Assembly (NCBI RefSeq): GCF_019578655.1
Contig: NC_063257.1
Coordinates: 29,502,362 to 29,566,361, forward strand
DNA from: Ricinus communis
Lineage: Eukaryota; Streptophyta; Magnoliopsida; Malpighiales; Euphorbiaceae
Reading direction: 5' to 3'
DNA length: 64,000 nucleotides
Notes under the pieces: generated by a model
What the model was told of the DNA's origin: nothing
The model's input: only the letters and a program-made list of their open reading frames with translations
Database searches by the model: none
In this document: positions 34,193-44,845 of the stretch, one piece after another
Layout: each line of letters opens with the position of its first letter
Position numbering within the stretch: position 1 is the stretch's first letter
Made by a program: the position numbers and the translations under genes

Positions 34193-34273
34193 AAGTCCCC
34201 GTCTGAAGTAAGGGCAGTAAAACTGGTGGCTTGGTTCATGTTTGTTTAGAAAGTTATCTTGGTCTATTTTAAA

Positions 34274-34534
34274 ATGAATTTAGAACCTTTTTTCTGTAGA
34301 TCTTCTTCTTTCTCAAACTCTTCTACCTCTGAGTCTTCAAGGTATAAAGGTTTAATAAATAGTGAAGAAATCACTATTGAAGATTTTTCAAAGCATATTG
34401 ATGATTGGGAAATACCCAAGGTTCAAAAGAAACAAATTTATGAGTTTTCAAAGTTTCATCTCTTCAAAACTGATTTTACTATCAAAACTAAAGAAAGAGA
34501 TATTCAGATTTTAAAGCCTTTTGAAGAAATATAA
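34274..34534 (+). pseudogene. N-terminal fragment of viral movement/polyprotein region
   Basis: The open frame starts MNLEPFFCRSSSF with a Ser-rich stretch and an acidic block (EEITIEDFSKHIDDWEIP). It probably represents the start of the viral polyprotein, upstream of the movement protein domain. It stops after about 87 codons where the sequence switches to an inverted viral piece. The movement protein core itself is not seen in the locus. No catalytic motif is visible. Confidence 0.5.
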
Positions 34535-35328
34535 TATAAGGGGAGGATGTTCAGACTGGATGGTTTGGTTTTCCCCGACCTTCCACTCTGGGGTCTTATT
34601 CCTTACAGTAACAGGACTGATAAGCTTTTCTTTGAAAGGGTAAAAAATACTATTTTTTTTGCAATAAATCTGAAACCAATCAAAAAATTTGATTTGGACT
34701 TTGTTTTGAATGCAATATTGATAGTATCTTTCTTGAATACTGTCTTTCTCTTGTAAAAAATTCTTAAAAAACCAAAGTTTTTTAGAATGGTTTTTCTTTG
34801 AATAGAAATCTTCATGTAAAAGCTTTTTATCGATTTGAAAATCTTTTGAAATCATGTTGATTTCTGCTTCTAGATTTTGTGTTATTGCAGATGGTGATGG
34901 TGAAGAGGGGGTAGAGACGATCTTTATAACCTCATCTTCTTTCTTTGGTTCATTGTAGACGGGTCTGGGGATATTGTTTTGGTAATCAACATTCTGTAAT
35001 ATATTGTTTGAGCTTGGTATATCAGATGTTGAAAATCTGGGTTGTGTTTGAGATAGAGTTGGTTTTTTGTAAGGAGCATAAATAATAGAAGGTATTTTTG
35101 ATACCCTTCTAATATCTATGGTTGATGTTGAATCTCTTTGCTTGCCTCGTCTGAGGATCCTGCACACCAGAAACTTATTGGTCTCATACTTACTTGTACT
35201 TGTTGGTCTCATACTTACTTGGTATCATAGCCAATTAGGTTCCGGGAAAGAAACATCATCTGCATAAAAAAGAATTTTAAAATCATTTAAATCTGCATCA
35301 TACCACTGATAAACAAACTTGTTCATTT
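34511..35328 (-). pseudogene. Inverted viral polyprotein fragment (between movement and coat regions)
   Basis: Minus-strand open stretch, 233 codons from 35212, preceded in the same frame by about 35 codons and one stop near 35230. It has a Ser/Thr- and Pro-rich linker (TPSSPSPSAITQNLEAEIN) and a basic, aromatic region (SKKLWFFKNFLQEKDSIQER). Codon use and content match the neighbouring viral pieces, and by position it would sit between movement and coat domains. It lies in reverse relative to the flanking plus-strand viral pieces. Confidence 0.6.
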
Positions 35329-36860
35329 ATGCACAGTAGTAAAATAGAGGCTACACCTTACAAATTGATTAGAGAAGATCTTGAGAAAAATGTCAAGAAT
35401 ATTATTCAGCAGAACAATTTCTCGAATACCTATCTAAACATAATAGGGAAGCAACTTGTTAGGATAGAAAGCCAGATCCAAAAACCTCTTGTAGTCTTCA
35501 CCTCTCCAATCCTCAACACTGATCATCCAAAAGAGATAAGCCAATCAGAAAATCTCAAAAATCCAGTCTTCAAACCCTACCAAATCTCAAAGCCTAGCCA
35601 AGACCGATTTCAGAAGCAAACTGAGTTTGCTAAAGCAGTCAGGGAACAGCTTAGCAAATTAGCTACTTCTGAGTCTTCCAAAAACCTAGTACCAGATACT
35701 CCTCAAAGCAATAGGAATATCAGTGCTATAGATCAAGCCCAATGCGATGAATCTAATGATTCAGAGCTTGAAAGTGTCACTGAAAAACCCTCCAACATCA
35801 ACAGATTGGGATGGCAAGCCCCTAGATTAACCTGGCATAATCCTAGGAATACTGCTCCAGATCTAGGAATAGAAAATAGGAATAATATCCTAACCCAATC
35901 TAGATTCAATGCTTCTTCTGTCTATGAATGGAATATAGATGGAATGTCAAAATACAATATTCTTGGTCTCTTACAACAGATGACCATGGCAGCCAATGCT
36001 TATAAAACCCAAAGTGGTACCTTTGATAGAGCCATTGTCGAACTCCTCGTAGCTGGTTTTTCTGGCCAACTTAAAGGATTGTGGGATTACCATCTCACAC
36101 AAGCACAACAGCTCCAAATCCTAGGTGCTATCCAAACCACAATAGAAGGGATCCCCATCTTAGATGAACTAGGAAATCCAATTGAGGATGTTGTGTCAAC
36201 CTTAATTTTGACAATTTCCCTCCACTTCATAGGAGGCCCTTCTCTTCTGAAAGATAAGAATGCTGAGCTCCTTAGCAATCTAACCTGTAAAAAGCTTAGC
36301 AATTTCCAAGCTTACAAAGATACCTTCCTGACCAGAGTCATGCTTAGGGAAGATTCAAACCAACCTTTCTGGAAAGAAAAATTCTTAGCTGGTTTACCTA
36401 AGATACTAGGTGAAAGAGTTAGGAATACCATAAGAGAAGCCCATAATAGCCAGATCCCTTATGATTTGTACACTTATGGTGAATTAGTTAGCCTCACCCA
36501 GAAAGAAGGTTTGAAGATTTGCCATGACCTTAAACTCCAAAGACAACTCAAATGGGAACTGAAGAAGACTAGGCAAGAACTAGGTAGTTTTTGTAACCAG
36601 TTTGAATATAATCCCATAGAGCCTTCCCCTACCTGCAAAGGAAAATGCAAAGAAGATTTTTCCAAATCTTTTAAGAAAAAAAACGAATTTTCAAAAATAG
36701 AAGAACTCCCAAAACAAGGAGAATTTCTATAAAAAGTCATCCTCTTCTAAATTTCCAAAACAAAATTCCAAAAAAGATTTTAGCAAAATTACTTGCTATA
36801 AATGTGGCAAGAAGGGCCATACTTCAAAATATTGCAAGTTTTCTAAAAAAACTCCATGAG
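35329..36860 (+). pseudogene. Pararetroviral coat protein (Gag-like) with CCHC zinc knuckle
   Basis: A frame of 467 codons. An N-terminal segment (TPYKLIREDLEKNVKNIIQQ) is followed by a central Gag-like region about residues 190-390 (YEWNIDGMSKYNILGLLQQM, FWKEKFLAGLPKILGERVRN), then a Lys-rich tail. After a frame break near 36720 the zinc knuckle C-x2-C-x4-H-x4-C is encoded at 36794-36835 (CYKCGKKGHTSKYC). This is the standard caulimovirid coat arrangement. A second, inverted copy is at 41293-43335, with different breaks. Its product would package viral RNA/DNA; here it is defective. Confidence 0.82.
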
Positions 36861-36895
36861 CTCCAAATAGAAGATAAGCAAAATTTCAGCTCTTC

Positions 36896-38317
36896 TTGTT
36901 GATTCCTCTGAATCAGAATTTTCGAATAGTGAGGAAGAGTTTCAAATTGATGAAATCAAAACCTCATCCGATTATTCTGAATCAGATTCTGAAGATATTT
37001 CAAAGAATATTAATATGCTCACTAGGCAACAAAAAGCTCTTCTTAAAGCTGTCAAGCATATTAATGACCCCCAAATCCAAAAACAAGTTTTAAAAGAAAT
37101 CTTAAGAACTGAAACCCTTGTCCCCTCTTCTAGTAAGAACACTTATGATCTTATTATGATCTTAGATAAAGGGAAAAAGCTAAAAAAACCCTTTTCCTAC
37201 CATCCAAGAACTTCAGAAAGAAATCAAAGCCATCAAAACAGAGCTCAAAGATTTGAAAGAAAAACAACAAAATGATTCTGTTTTGCTCCAAAGCCTGATT
37301 CTCAAACAGAATAGTGATTCTGATTCTGAAGAAGAAAATGATTTTCAAAATCTTGATGTTTCTGAAAATGTTCCAGAAAACTTCATTAACGTTTCAAAAG
37401 AAATTACCTCAAGAAAATATTTGATTCAAATAAAACTCTTTTTCCCTGGTGATTTTCAAATAGAAACTATCGCTTTATTTGATACAGGAGCAGACCTCAA
37501 CTGTATCAATTATGAGCTGGTTCCTAAAAGGTATCATCAAGAAACAAAAGAGAGGCTTACCTCAGCAAATAGTTCAAAGATTAGAATTGCGGGTAAAACT
37601 GAAGCTGCAATTCTAAATAATAATATTGCTTTAAAAAATATTTTTATTCTTACAAAAAATCTTCAGCAAACAGTTATTTTGGGAACTCCTTTCATCAATT
37701 TAATTACTCCTTTCAAAGTAACTACTGCTGGTATCATTTTTAAAGCTAAAGATTCAAAAATTATTTTTCCTTTTATAGAAAAACCCAAAAAGAGAAATCT
37801 CAATCTTATAAAAGCCCACTCAATTTATAATTTTGAGATAAATGCTTTAATTAAAGGAAAACAAACCCAGCTTTTCCACTTGAAACAAGATATGGGTTTG
37901 AAAAGGATCCAAAGTCAAATGCAAAATGATTTTGTTCAAAGAAAAATCTCTGATTTGCAAAAGAAGATTGAAAATGAAGTTTGTTTTGATCTTCCCAATG
38001 CCTTCTGGAGACGAAAACAACATATGGTAGATTTACCATATGAAAAAGATTTTTCTGATAAACAGATTCCTACTAAAGCAAGATCCATCCAAATGAATGA
38101 AACCCTAGAAAACCATTGTAGAATAGAAATAAAAGATTTAGAGCAAAAAGGTATAATTACCAAATCCAGATCCCCCTGGTCATGTGCAGCTTTCTATGTC
38201 AACAAAAATAGTGAGATAGAAAGAGGAACACCTAGGTTGGTGATTAATTACAAACCTTTGAATAAAGCCCTAAAGTGGATTAGATACCCAATTCCAAATA
38301 AAAAATATCTTCTTTAA
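36896..38317 (+). pseudogene. Viral aspartic protease and start of RT
   Basis: Frames 37015-37275 and 37253-38317 overlap and are separated by a frameshift. The first is helical and acidic, just after the coat. The second has the retropepsin motif FDTGADLN (DTG at 37481-37489) and the later ILGTPFINLI block, then enters RT (KGIITKSRSPWSCAAFYVNK, PRLVINYKPLNKALKW). It ends at an in-frame stop at 38315-38317, inside RT. The protease would mature the polyprotein. Confidence 0.82.
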
Positions 38318-38353
38318 AAGTTTCATTCTGCTTTTATTTTTTTAAAGTTTGAT

Positions 38354-39358
38354 ATGAAATCAGGATTTTGGCAAATCCATATTCATCCAAAAGATAGGTA
38401 CAAAACTGCTTTTACAGTTCCATTTGGACAGTACGAATGGAATGTAATGCCCTTCGGATTAAAAAATGCTTCTTCTGAATTTCAAAAAATCATGAATGAC
38501 ATTTTCAATCCTTATTCAAAGTTTTGCATTGTCTATATTGATGATGTGTTGATATTTTTAAATTCTCTAGAGCAACATTTCAAACACTTGGAGACATTTT
38601 TCTATGTTGTTAAGAAAAATGGTTTAGTGGTTTCAAAATGCAAGATACCTTTATTCCAAACAAAAATTAGATTTCTTGGTCACTATATCTCCCGGGGAAC
38701 TATCACCCCAATTGAAAGATCTCTAGCCTTTACTTCAAAATTTCCAGAAAGAATTTTGGAAAAAGCTCAATTACAAAGATTCCTTGGTAGTTTAAATTAT
38801 GTGATGGATTTTTATCCGAATTTGAATTGTCTAGCAAAGCCCCTCCATGATAGGCTAAAGAAAAACCCCCCTGCATGGACCAATGAGCATACAAAGATTG
38901 TCCAAAGCATTAAAAAGCAAGTTTCTGAAATACCATGTTTACATCTAGCTGATCCATCTGCATTCAAAATTGTTGAAACTGATGCATCAAACCTAGGATA
39001 TGGTGGGATTCTTAAGCAAGTCTAAAACAACAAAGAATGTATTGTCCAGTTTACTTCTGCACACTAGAATGATACACAAAAAAATTATTCAACTATCAAA
39101 AAAGAAATTCTTTCGATAGTTTTGTGCATTTCAAAATTTCAAAGTGATCTTTTAAACCAAAAATTTCTTTTAAGGATTGATTATAAATCTGCTAAAGAAG
39201 TTTTACAAAAAGATGTTCAAAACATAGCTTCAAAACAAATTTTTGCGAGATGGCAAGCCATTCTTTCTGTTTTTGATTTTGAAATCGAATACATAAGAGG
39301 AGATTCAAATTCAATGCCAGACTTTCTAACCAGAGAGTTCCTTCAAAAACAGGAGTGA
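38354..39358 (+). pseudogene. Viral reverse transcriptase and RNase H
   Basis: The frame 38354-39025 contains FDMKSGFWQIHIHPKDRYKT (just upstream), FTVPFGQYEWNVMPFGLKNA, and YIDDVLIF with YIDD at 38534-38545, so both catalytic Asp are kept. RNase H follows with VETDASNLGYGGILKQ, a stop at 39024-39026, then STIKKEILSIVLCISKFQ and IRGDSNSMPDFLTREF to 39358. Order and motifs are those of caulimovirid RT-RNase H. Three stops break the reading frame. Confidence 0.85.
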
Positions 39359-40790
39359 AAATGCTAAGAAAATCAAAAGCGAAAGAAGAAAAGTCGACAG
39401 CAAGTTCAAAGCCTATTCAAAGTCCAAAGAAGGAGATTTTACCATCCTCTTCTAAGCCTATCCGAACCTAGACCGAAATCATCCAGGAAGAAATTGACAA
39501 AAGCAAGGAAGATTCGACCCAATAACAACAATTACAAATTCAGGAGTGGCTTGCACAACAAGATCCTGAATTTCTAAAAAGGGTCGAAGAATATTCAAAG
39601 CAAATGATACAACTTCACCCCGAAGTACCTACAAAGACATCCTCTCCAAAGACATCCTCCTCTTCCAACAAGGATAAAGGTATACTTTCTATCCCTTTTT
39701 CAAAACCTGAGATAGAAATTTTCCCTCAAAACCTATCTCAGAGCTCTCAAAGTATTTCAAAGCCCAACTCTCAAGAAATAGTTTTGTCACAAACGAAACT
39801 TTTCAAATCCAATGAGTATATAGAAAAGCAAAATTTTCAAAGCATTTTGACTATTAAGGAAGGATTCTGTATAGAAAGCCCGTCAAAACTGATTTCAAAG
39901 ATTTTCCCTCCAGGATGGTATTTCAAGCCCTGGAATATTTCAAAACCTCAATCCTACTACCAGTCTATCCTTGAGGTAACTGGTTCTGCAAAGTTCAAAC
40001 ACTTCAAAAAGCACAAAGACCATAAAGACCCTGCATATTCCACATGCACCATACAAAGAATCCTTCATCCTTCAGATTGGGGGATGGATTTACATTCATC
40101 AAGATCTTTTCCAACTTTCCTCCAAAGAACCTACCCATCAAGCCTAAATACTTCTTTCAACTATTGGGATTACCAACAAGCTTAGTTTAATACCTTTCTT
40201 CTTCAAAACGAAGGACAAAGCCATTTCTAGATTTTCTACTTCAATACAAGCTCAATCCAAACTTCAAAGATCCCATATTGGTTTAAACAATGGTGGAATT
40301 TTTATGGCTTTGTTCCTGAGACCATAATTCCAGAAGTTCTACCTCTGTTTAACTTATTCAAAACCCACTATAAACCAAACAAAATAGAAAGACATTTCTC
40401 CCCTTTACTTCTATTTTGTTAAAACTTTTTTCTCCCCTGGGTATGTGTATGGTATTTCCATTTCAATCAAGCAGCAGATGGAGAAATCATCCTTGCCCGA
40501 AGGTTCAAAGTCAAATGGTGGGATAAATTTAACCACCAAGAAAAATTATCACTAAAGCTGGTACAAAGTTTCCTTTCAAAGAATAGCTTCTTGCCACCTG
40601 CGTAAGAACAGACCACTTTCCTGGCACAGAAGTCCTTCATTATTCCAAAGCTAGCGATGGCTCAAACAGAAGAAGATTTCTTACAATTGATCAAACAGTT
40701 ATCGGAAACCGCCTCTTCCAAAGGAAAATCGAAAGCTTCATCTTCCCTCTTCAGCACCATTTCGTGATAGACCTAGATGGTGACTCGAAC
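39359..40790 (+). pseudogene. Viral ORF2-like region, function unknown
   Basis: Downstream of RNase H lies a Ser/Pro/Lys-rich frame at 39604-40185, with KLISKIFPPGWYFKPWNISK and DPAYSTCTIQRILHPSDWGM. Beyond the stop, decayed reading continues (for example HFNQAADGEIILARRFKVKW near 40460). A second ORF downstream of RNase H is known in florendoviruses, with no assigned function. Multiple stops. Confidence 0.6.
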
Positions 40791-40869
40791 GAAGATGACT
40801 GTTTCGGGATATTCAAGCCCATCAAATGATACCTCTGTAAAGCCCTTGGGTTGAAAACCAGAAATGGCA

Positions 40870-41292
40870 GCCCAAAATATTTATGTAATGGGCCAAAGGC
40901 CCAATAAATAAATAAATAAATAAAAAGTCATTTTAAAAAGAAAAAGAAAGAAGACAAAAGACACTTTAAAAAAGCAAAATATTCTTCTCCAAAGTGTGGC
41001 AGACAACTCCTGCAAAAGTAATGGAGCATCTTACTCCATTATCAAAAGAATACAAAAGACGTGGAGCCCCTCATTCCACTAGGAAGAGCATCCAAAGAAA
41101 AACATCCAAAGCTTGAAGACTGAAGACCTCTATAAATAGAGGAGTTTTCCAAAGAAGAAGGCAGACTGAAAAATAACAAGAGCCTCTTGTATTCTTCAAG
41201 TCACACCCTTAGAAATATAGTGAGAAAAGAGAGAGTGTGAGAGTGATAGTGAGAAAACCACCTTTCTCTTATTCAATTCCTCTTGTATTCTT
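40870..41292 (+). promoter_or_regulatory. Pararetroviral promoter, poly(A)-type signals and leader start
   Basis: The non-coding tail has tandem AATAAATAAA (40901-40925), a purine-rich upstream zone, ACGTGG at 41059-41064, and the TATA box CTCTATAAATAGAGG at 41130-41144. A CT/GA-rich leader with a 16-bp direct repeat (CCTCTTGTATTCTTCA at 41184 and 41279) follows. This is the layout of a caulimovirid full-length-RNA promoter. Directly downstream is the inverted viral copy rather than a PBS and polyprotein, so a transcript would read viral antisense sequence. Confidence 0.65.
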
Positions 41293-43335
41293 CATATGGT
41301 AAATCTACCATATGTTGTTTTCGTCTCCAGAAGGCATTGGGAAGATCAGAACAAACTTCATTTTCAATCTTCTTTTGCAAATCAAAGATTTTTCTTTGAA
41401 CAAAATCATTTTGCATTTGACTTTGGACTCTATTCAAACCCATATCTTGTTTCAAGTGGAAAAGCTGGGTTTGTTTTCCTTTAATTAAAGCATTTATCTC
41501 AAAATTATAAATTGAGTGGGCTTTTATAAGATTGAGATTTCTCTTTTTGGGTTTTTCTATAAAAAAAAATAATTTTTGAATCTTTAGCTTTAAAAATGAT
41601 ACCAACAGTAGTTACTTTGAAAGGAGTAATTAAATTGATGAAAGGAGTTCCCAAAATAACTGTTTGCTGAAGATCTTTTGTAAGAATAAAAACATTTTTT
41701 AAAGCAATATTATTATTTAGAATTGCGACAGTTTTACATGATTCTAATCTTTGAACTATTTGCTGAGGTAAGCCTCTCTTTTGTTTCTTGATGATACCTT
41801 TTAGGAACCAGCTCATAATTGATACAGTTGAGGTCTGCTCCTGTATCAAATAAAGCAATAGTTTCTATTTGGAAATCACCAGGAAAAAAGAGTTTTATTT
41901 GAATCAAATATTTTCTTGAGGTAATTTCTTTTAAAACGTTAATGAAGTTTTCTGGAACATTTTCAGAAACATCAAGATTTTGAAAATCATTTTCTTCTTC
42001 AGAATCAGAATCACTATTCTGTTTGAGAATCAGGCTTTGGAGCAAAACAGAATCATTTTGTTGTTTTTCTTTCAAATCTTTGAGCTCTGTTTTGATGGCT
42101 TTGATTTCTTTCTGAAGTTCTTGGATGGTAGGAAGAGGGTCTTTTAGCTTTTTCCCTTTATCTAAGATCATAGTAAGATCATAAGTGTTCTTACTAGAAG
42201 AGGGGACAAGGGTTTCAGTTTTTAAGATTTCTTTTAAAACTTGTTTTTGGATTTGGGGGTCATTAATATGCTTGACGGCTTTAAGAAGAGCTTCTTGTTG
42301 CCTAGTGTGCATATTAATATTCTTTGAAATATCTTCAAAATCTGATTCAGAATAATCAGATGAGGTTTTGATTTCATCAATTTGAAACTCTTCCTCACTA
42401 TTCAAAAATTCTGATTCAGAGGAATCAACAAGAAGAGCTGAAATTTTGCTTAAAATCTCATCTTCTATTTGGAGCTCATGGAGTTTTTTAGAAAACTTGC
42501 AATATTTTGAAGTATGGCCCTTCTTGCCACATTTATAGCAAGTAATTTTGCTAAAATCTTTTTTGGAATTTTGTTTTGGAAATTTAGAAGAGGATGACTT
42601 TTTATAGAAACTCTGCTTGTTTTTGGGAGTTCTTCTATTTTTGAAAATTCATTTTTTCTTAAAAGATTTGGAAAAATCTTCTTTGCATTTTCCTTTGCAG
42701 GTAGGGGAAGGCTCTATGGAATTATATTCAAACTGGTTACAAAAACTACCTAGTTCTTGCCTAGACTTCTTCATTTCCCATTTGAGTTGTCTTTAGAGTT
42801 TAAGGTCATGGCAGATCTTCAAACCTTCTTCCTGGGTGAGGCTAACTAATTCACCATAAGTGTAGAATTCATAAGGGATCTGGCCATTATGGGCTTCTCT
42901 TATAGTATTCCTAACTCTTTCACCTAGTATCTTAGGTAAACCAGCTAAAAATTTTTCTTTCCAGAAAGGTTGGTTTAAATCTTCCCTAAGCATGACTCTG
43001 GTCAGGAAGGTATCTTTGTAAGCTTGGAAATTGCTAAGCTTTTTACAGGTTAGATTGCTAAGGAGCTCAGCATTCTTATCTTTCAGAAGAGAAAGGTCTC
43101 CTATGAAGTGGAGGGAAATTGTCAAAATTAAGGTTGACACAACATCCTCAATTGGATTTCCTAGTTCATCTAAGATGGGGGTCCCTTCTATTATGGTTTG
43201 GATAGCACCTAGGATTTGGAGCTGTTGTGCTTGTGTGAGATGGTAATCTCACCATTCTTTAAGTTGGCCAGAAAATCCAGCTACGAGGAGTTCGGCAATG
43301 GCTCTATCAGAGGTACCACTTTGGGTACCTCTGAT
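41293..43335 (-). pseudogene. Inverted duplicate of the viral coat-protease region
   Basis: The minus strand corresponds to 36012-38042 of the plus copy. In a 135-bp stretch compared by eye (37281-37415) there is one difference. It holds the distal part of the coat frame (42793-43140), the zinc-knuckle region (near 42500), the acidic frame and the protease (41734-42405, with the FDTGADLN motif). Frame-breaking differences are not the same as in the plus copy. The left end lies at a short dyad CATATGGTA...TACCATATG, and the right end at a fold-back of 12-bp arms (43306-43317, 43324-43335). Confidence 0.82.
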
Positions 43336-43873
43336 ATACATATGAGAAAATTAGGGTTTTAAGGGAGGCTTTTTCATTGGTTTATAGATTTAAGAGTCAA
43401 GGATCAAACTTTTTAAGGTTTAGAGAATATTTTTGGATGATGACATGTGTCCCTAGGTTTATTCCAGCCGTCAAAGGCTTGACCTTTAAAATGGATAGCA
43501 TTCTAGATGCTAAACCCACATGGGCTTATCGCCTAGCCCACGTGAGCTTAGCCTTACTCCATGTGGGCTAAGCTTAGTCCACGCGGACTTAGCCTTACCC
43601 CACATGGGTTAAAGCTGCAAATGATGTTTTTGAGCTCCGGTTTTAGGTTTCTAGGGATTTTTAAGGGTTCTTTTTGTCTCATTGGTCCATTCTAAAGGTT
43701 CTTAGTGTCCTTAGGTACCTTTTAGAGTTTATTTCTTTACTACTCAAAGTTCACTCTACCGGACATATCATTGTCTTGCCATCAAGCTCACATAATGGAG
43801 GGAGAAAAGTTAAGTAATAACAATGTCGTACTCGGGTAATCCATTTAGACTCTGTATTATGTTAGAGTTAAAA
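43336..43873 (-). repeat. Second Tat-like LTR, right part
   Basis: Carries the CCCACATGGG motif family (43510-43612) seen at 33450-33530, plus an AGGGTTTTAAGG block similar in kind to the post-TATA zone of gypsy LTRs. Probably the continuation of 32080-34160 across the viral insertion. The outer boundary was not found. Confidence 0.4.
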
Positions 43874-44470
43874 TGTCACGACCCTATCCGTGGGCCCGTG
43901 ACCGGCACTAGGGAATAGGTAGGCGTAAGGCCACCGAATCCCATAGTAAGCCTGACACTCACTAACTCAATCAAATCTCATCTCAATTAATACTATTGAT
44001 TCCACAATTTCGTAACCATTAAATTTACAATTAATTCGGTCTACCAGAAAAATTAGGCGAGACCCGAAACTCAGAAAATTTACAACTGATACCTCTACTA
44101 TTACTACTGCGGAGAATCTAAGATTTACTAATTTACATACCAAATCAAATACATCACCCGATGATGAAGGAGTCGGGTTACTGAATAAGAGTCGCGGGAA
44201 GACTAACAGTCACGCATCTGAAAAAAGAAATTGAGACTATCAGTCTTGAGAGTGAGTTAGAATCAAATAATCTATAGACTATTGCAGTCTTCTCAGACAA
44301 TATTAATTATTTGAATCAGTATATCAAACCATGCATGTATATACAAATCATATTATAATCATACCATAATAAATAATAAATAAATAAATAAAATATATTT
44401 TTACTTTTACGGGACGAGTGGCTCAGTAGAACCCTAATCCCCAAGTTCTAGTAGCCTTTTGGCTCTCTTG

Positions 44471-44845
44471 ATCCAATAAGACTGGCGCCCAGAGAGCAAT
44501 GCTCGACCAAGGACCTTACCTCTAGTCTAGTCACTTAAGTATCCAAATAAGCCGGCACCCAGAGAGCAATGCTCGACCAGGGACCTTTACTCCGGCATCT
44601 CATTCCAATAGGATTGGCGCCCAGAGAGTGAAGCTCGACCAGGGTCCTTTACTCCAGTCCGGTCACTTAATATTCAAATAAGCCAGCGCCCAGAGAGCGA
44701 AGCTCGACCAGGGTCCTTTACTCCGGCATCTCACTCAAATCAGCCCAGAGAGCCATGCTCAACCAGGGCAAAACTCATAATAATCTTATTACCACAATTT
44801 ACTCAAATCAGCCTAGAGAGCCATGCTCGACCAAGGCGAACCCAT
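44471..44845. repeat. ~60-bp tandem repeat array in the solo LTR
   Basis: About six copies of a unit centred on CGCCCAGAGAGCAATGCTCG and ACCAGGGACCTTTACTCC, alternating between two sub-variants (about 120 bp period). The last two copies are shortened. Confidence 0.85.

Larger units (their letters stand above)
34193..43335. mobile_element. Rearranged endogenous pararetrovirus (Caulimoviridae) locus
   Basis: A 9.1-kb block made of viral pieces. Plus fragment 34193-about 34535 holds the leader and the N-terminus of the large polyprotein. Inverted fragment about 34535-35328 follows. The long plus fragment 35329-41292 runs from the coat region through protease, RT, RNase H and ORF2-like to the promoter/leader. 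Inverted fragment 41293-43335 duplicates 36012-38042. Florendovirus-like affinity is suggested by gene order, the extra ORF2-like region downstream of RNase H and the TA-rich insertion site. A petuvirus-like relative is an alternative. Multiple frameshifts and stops make it defective. Confidence 0.82.

Noticed and set aside
35219..35232. TGGTATCATAGCCA on the plus strand, like a tRNA-Met primer binding site for the virus.
   Set aside because: It lies inside a minus-strand viral reading frame that runs through it (with one stop), and no leader or start codon context fits. Chance similarity remains possible either way.
41296..43246. Plus-strand frames in the inverted viral copy (41296-41484, 43031-43246).
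   Set aside because: They are antisense shadows of the coat and protease reading, and equal shadows occur opposite the plus copy.
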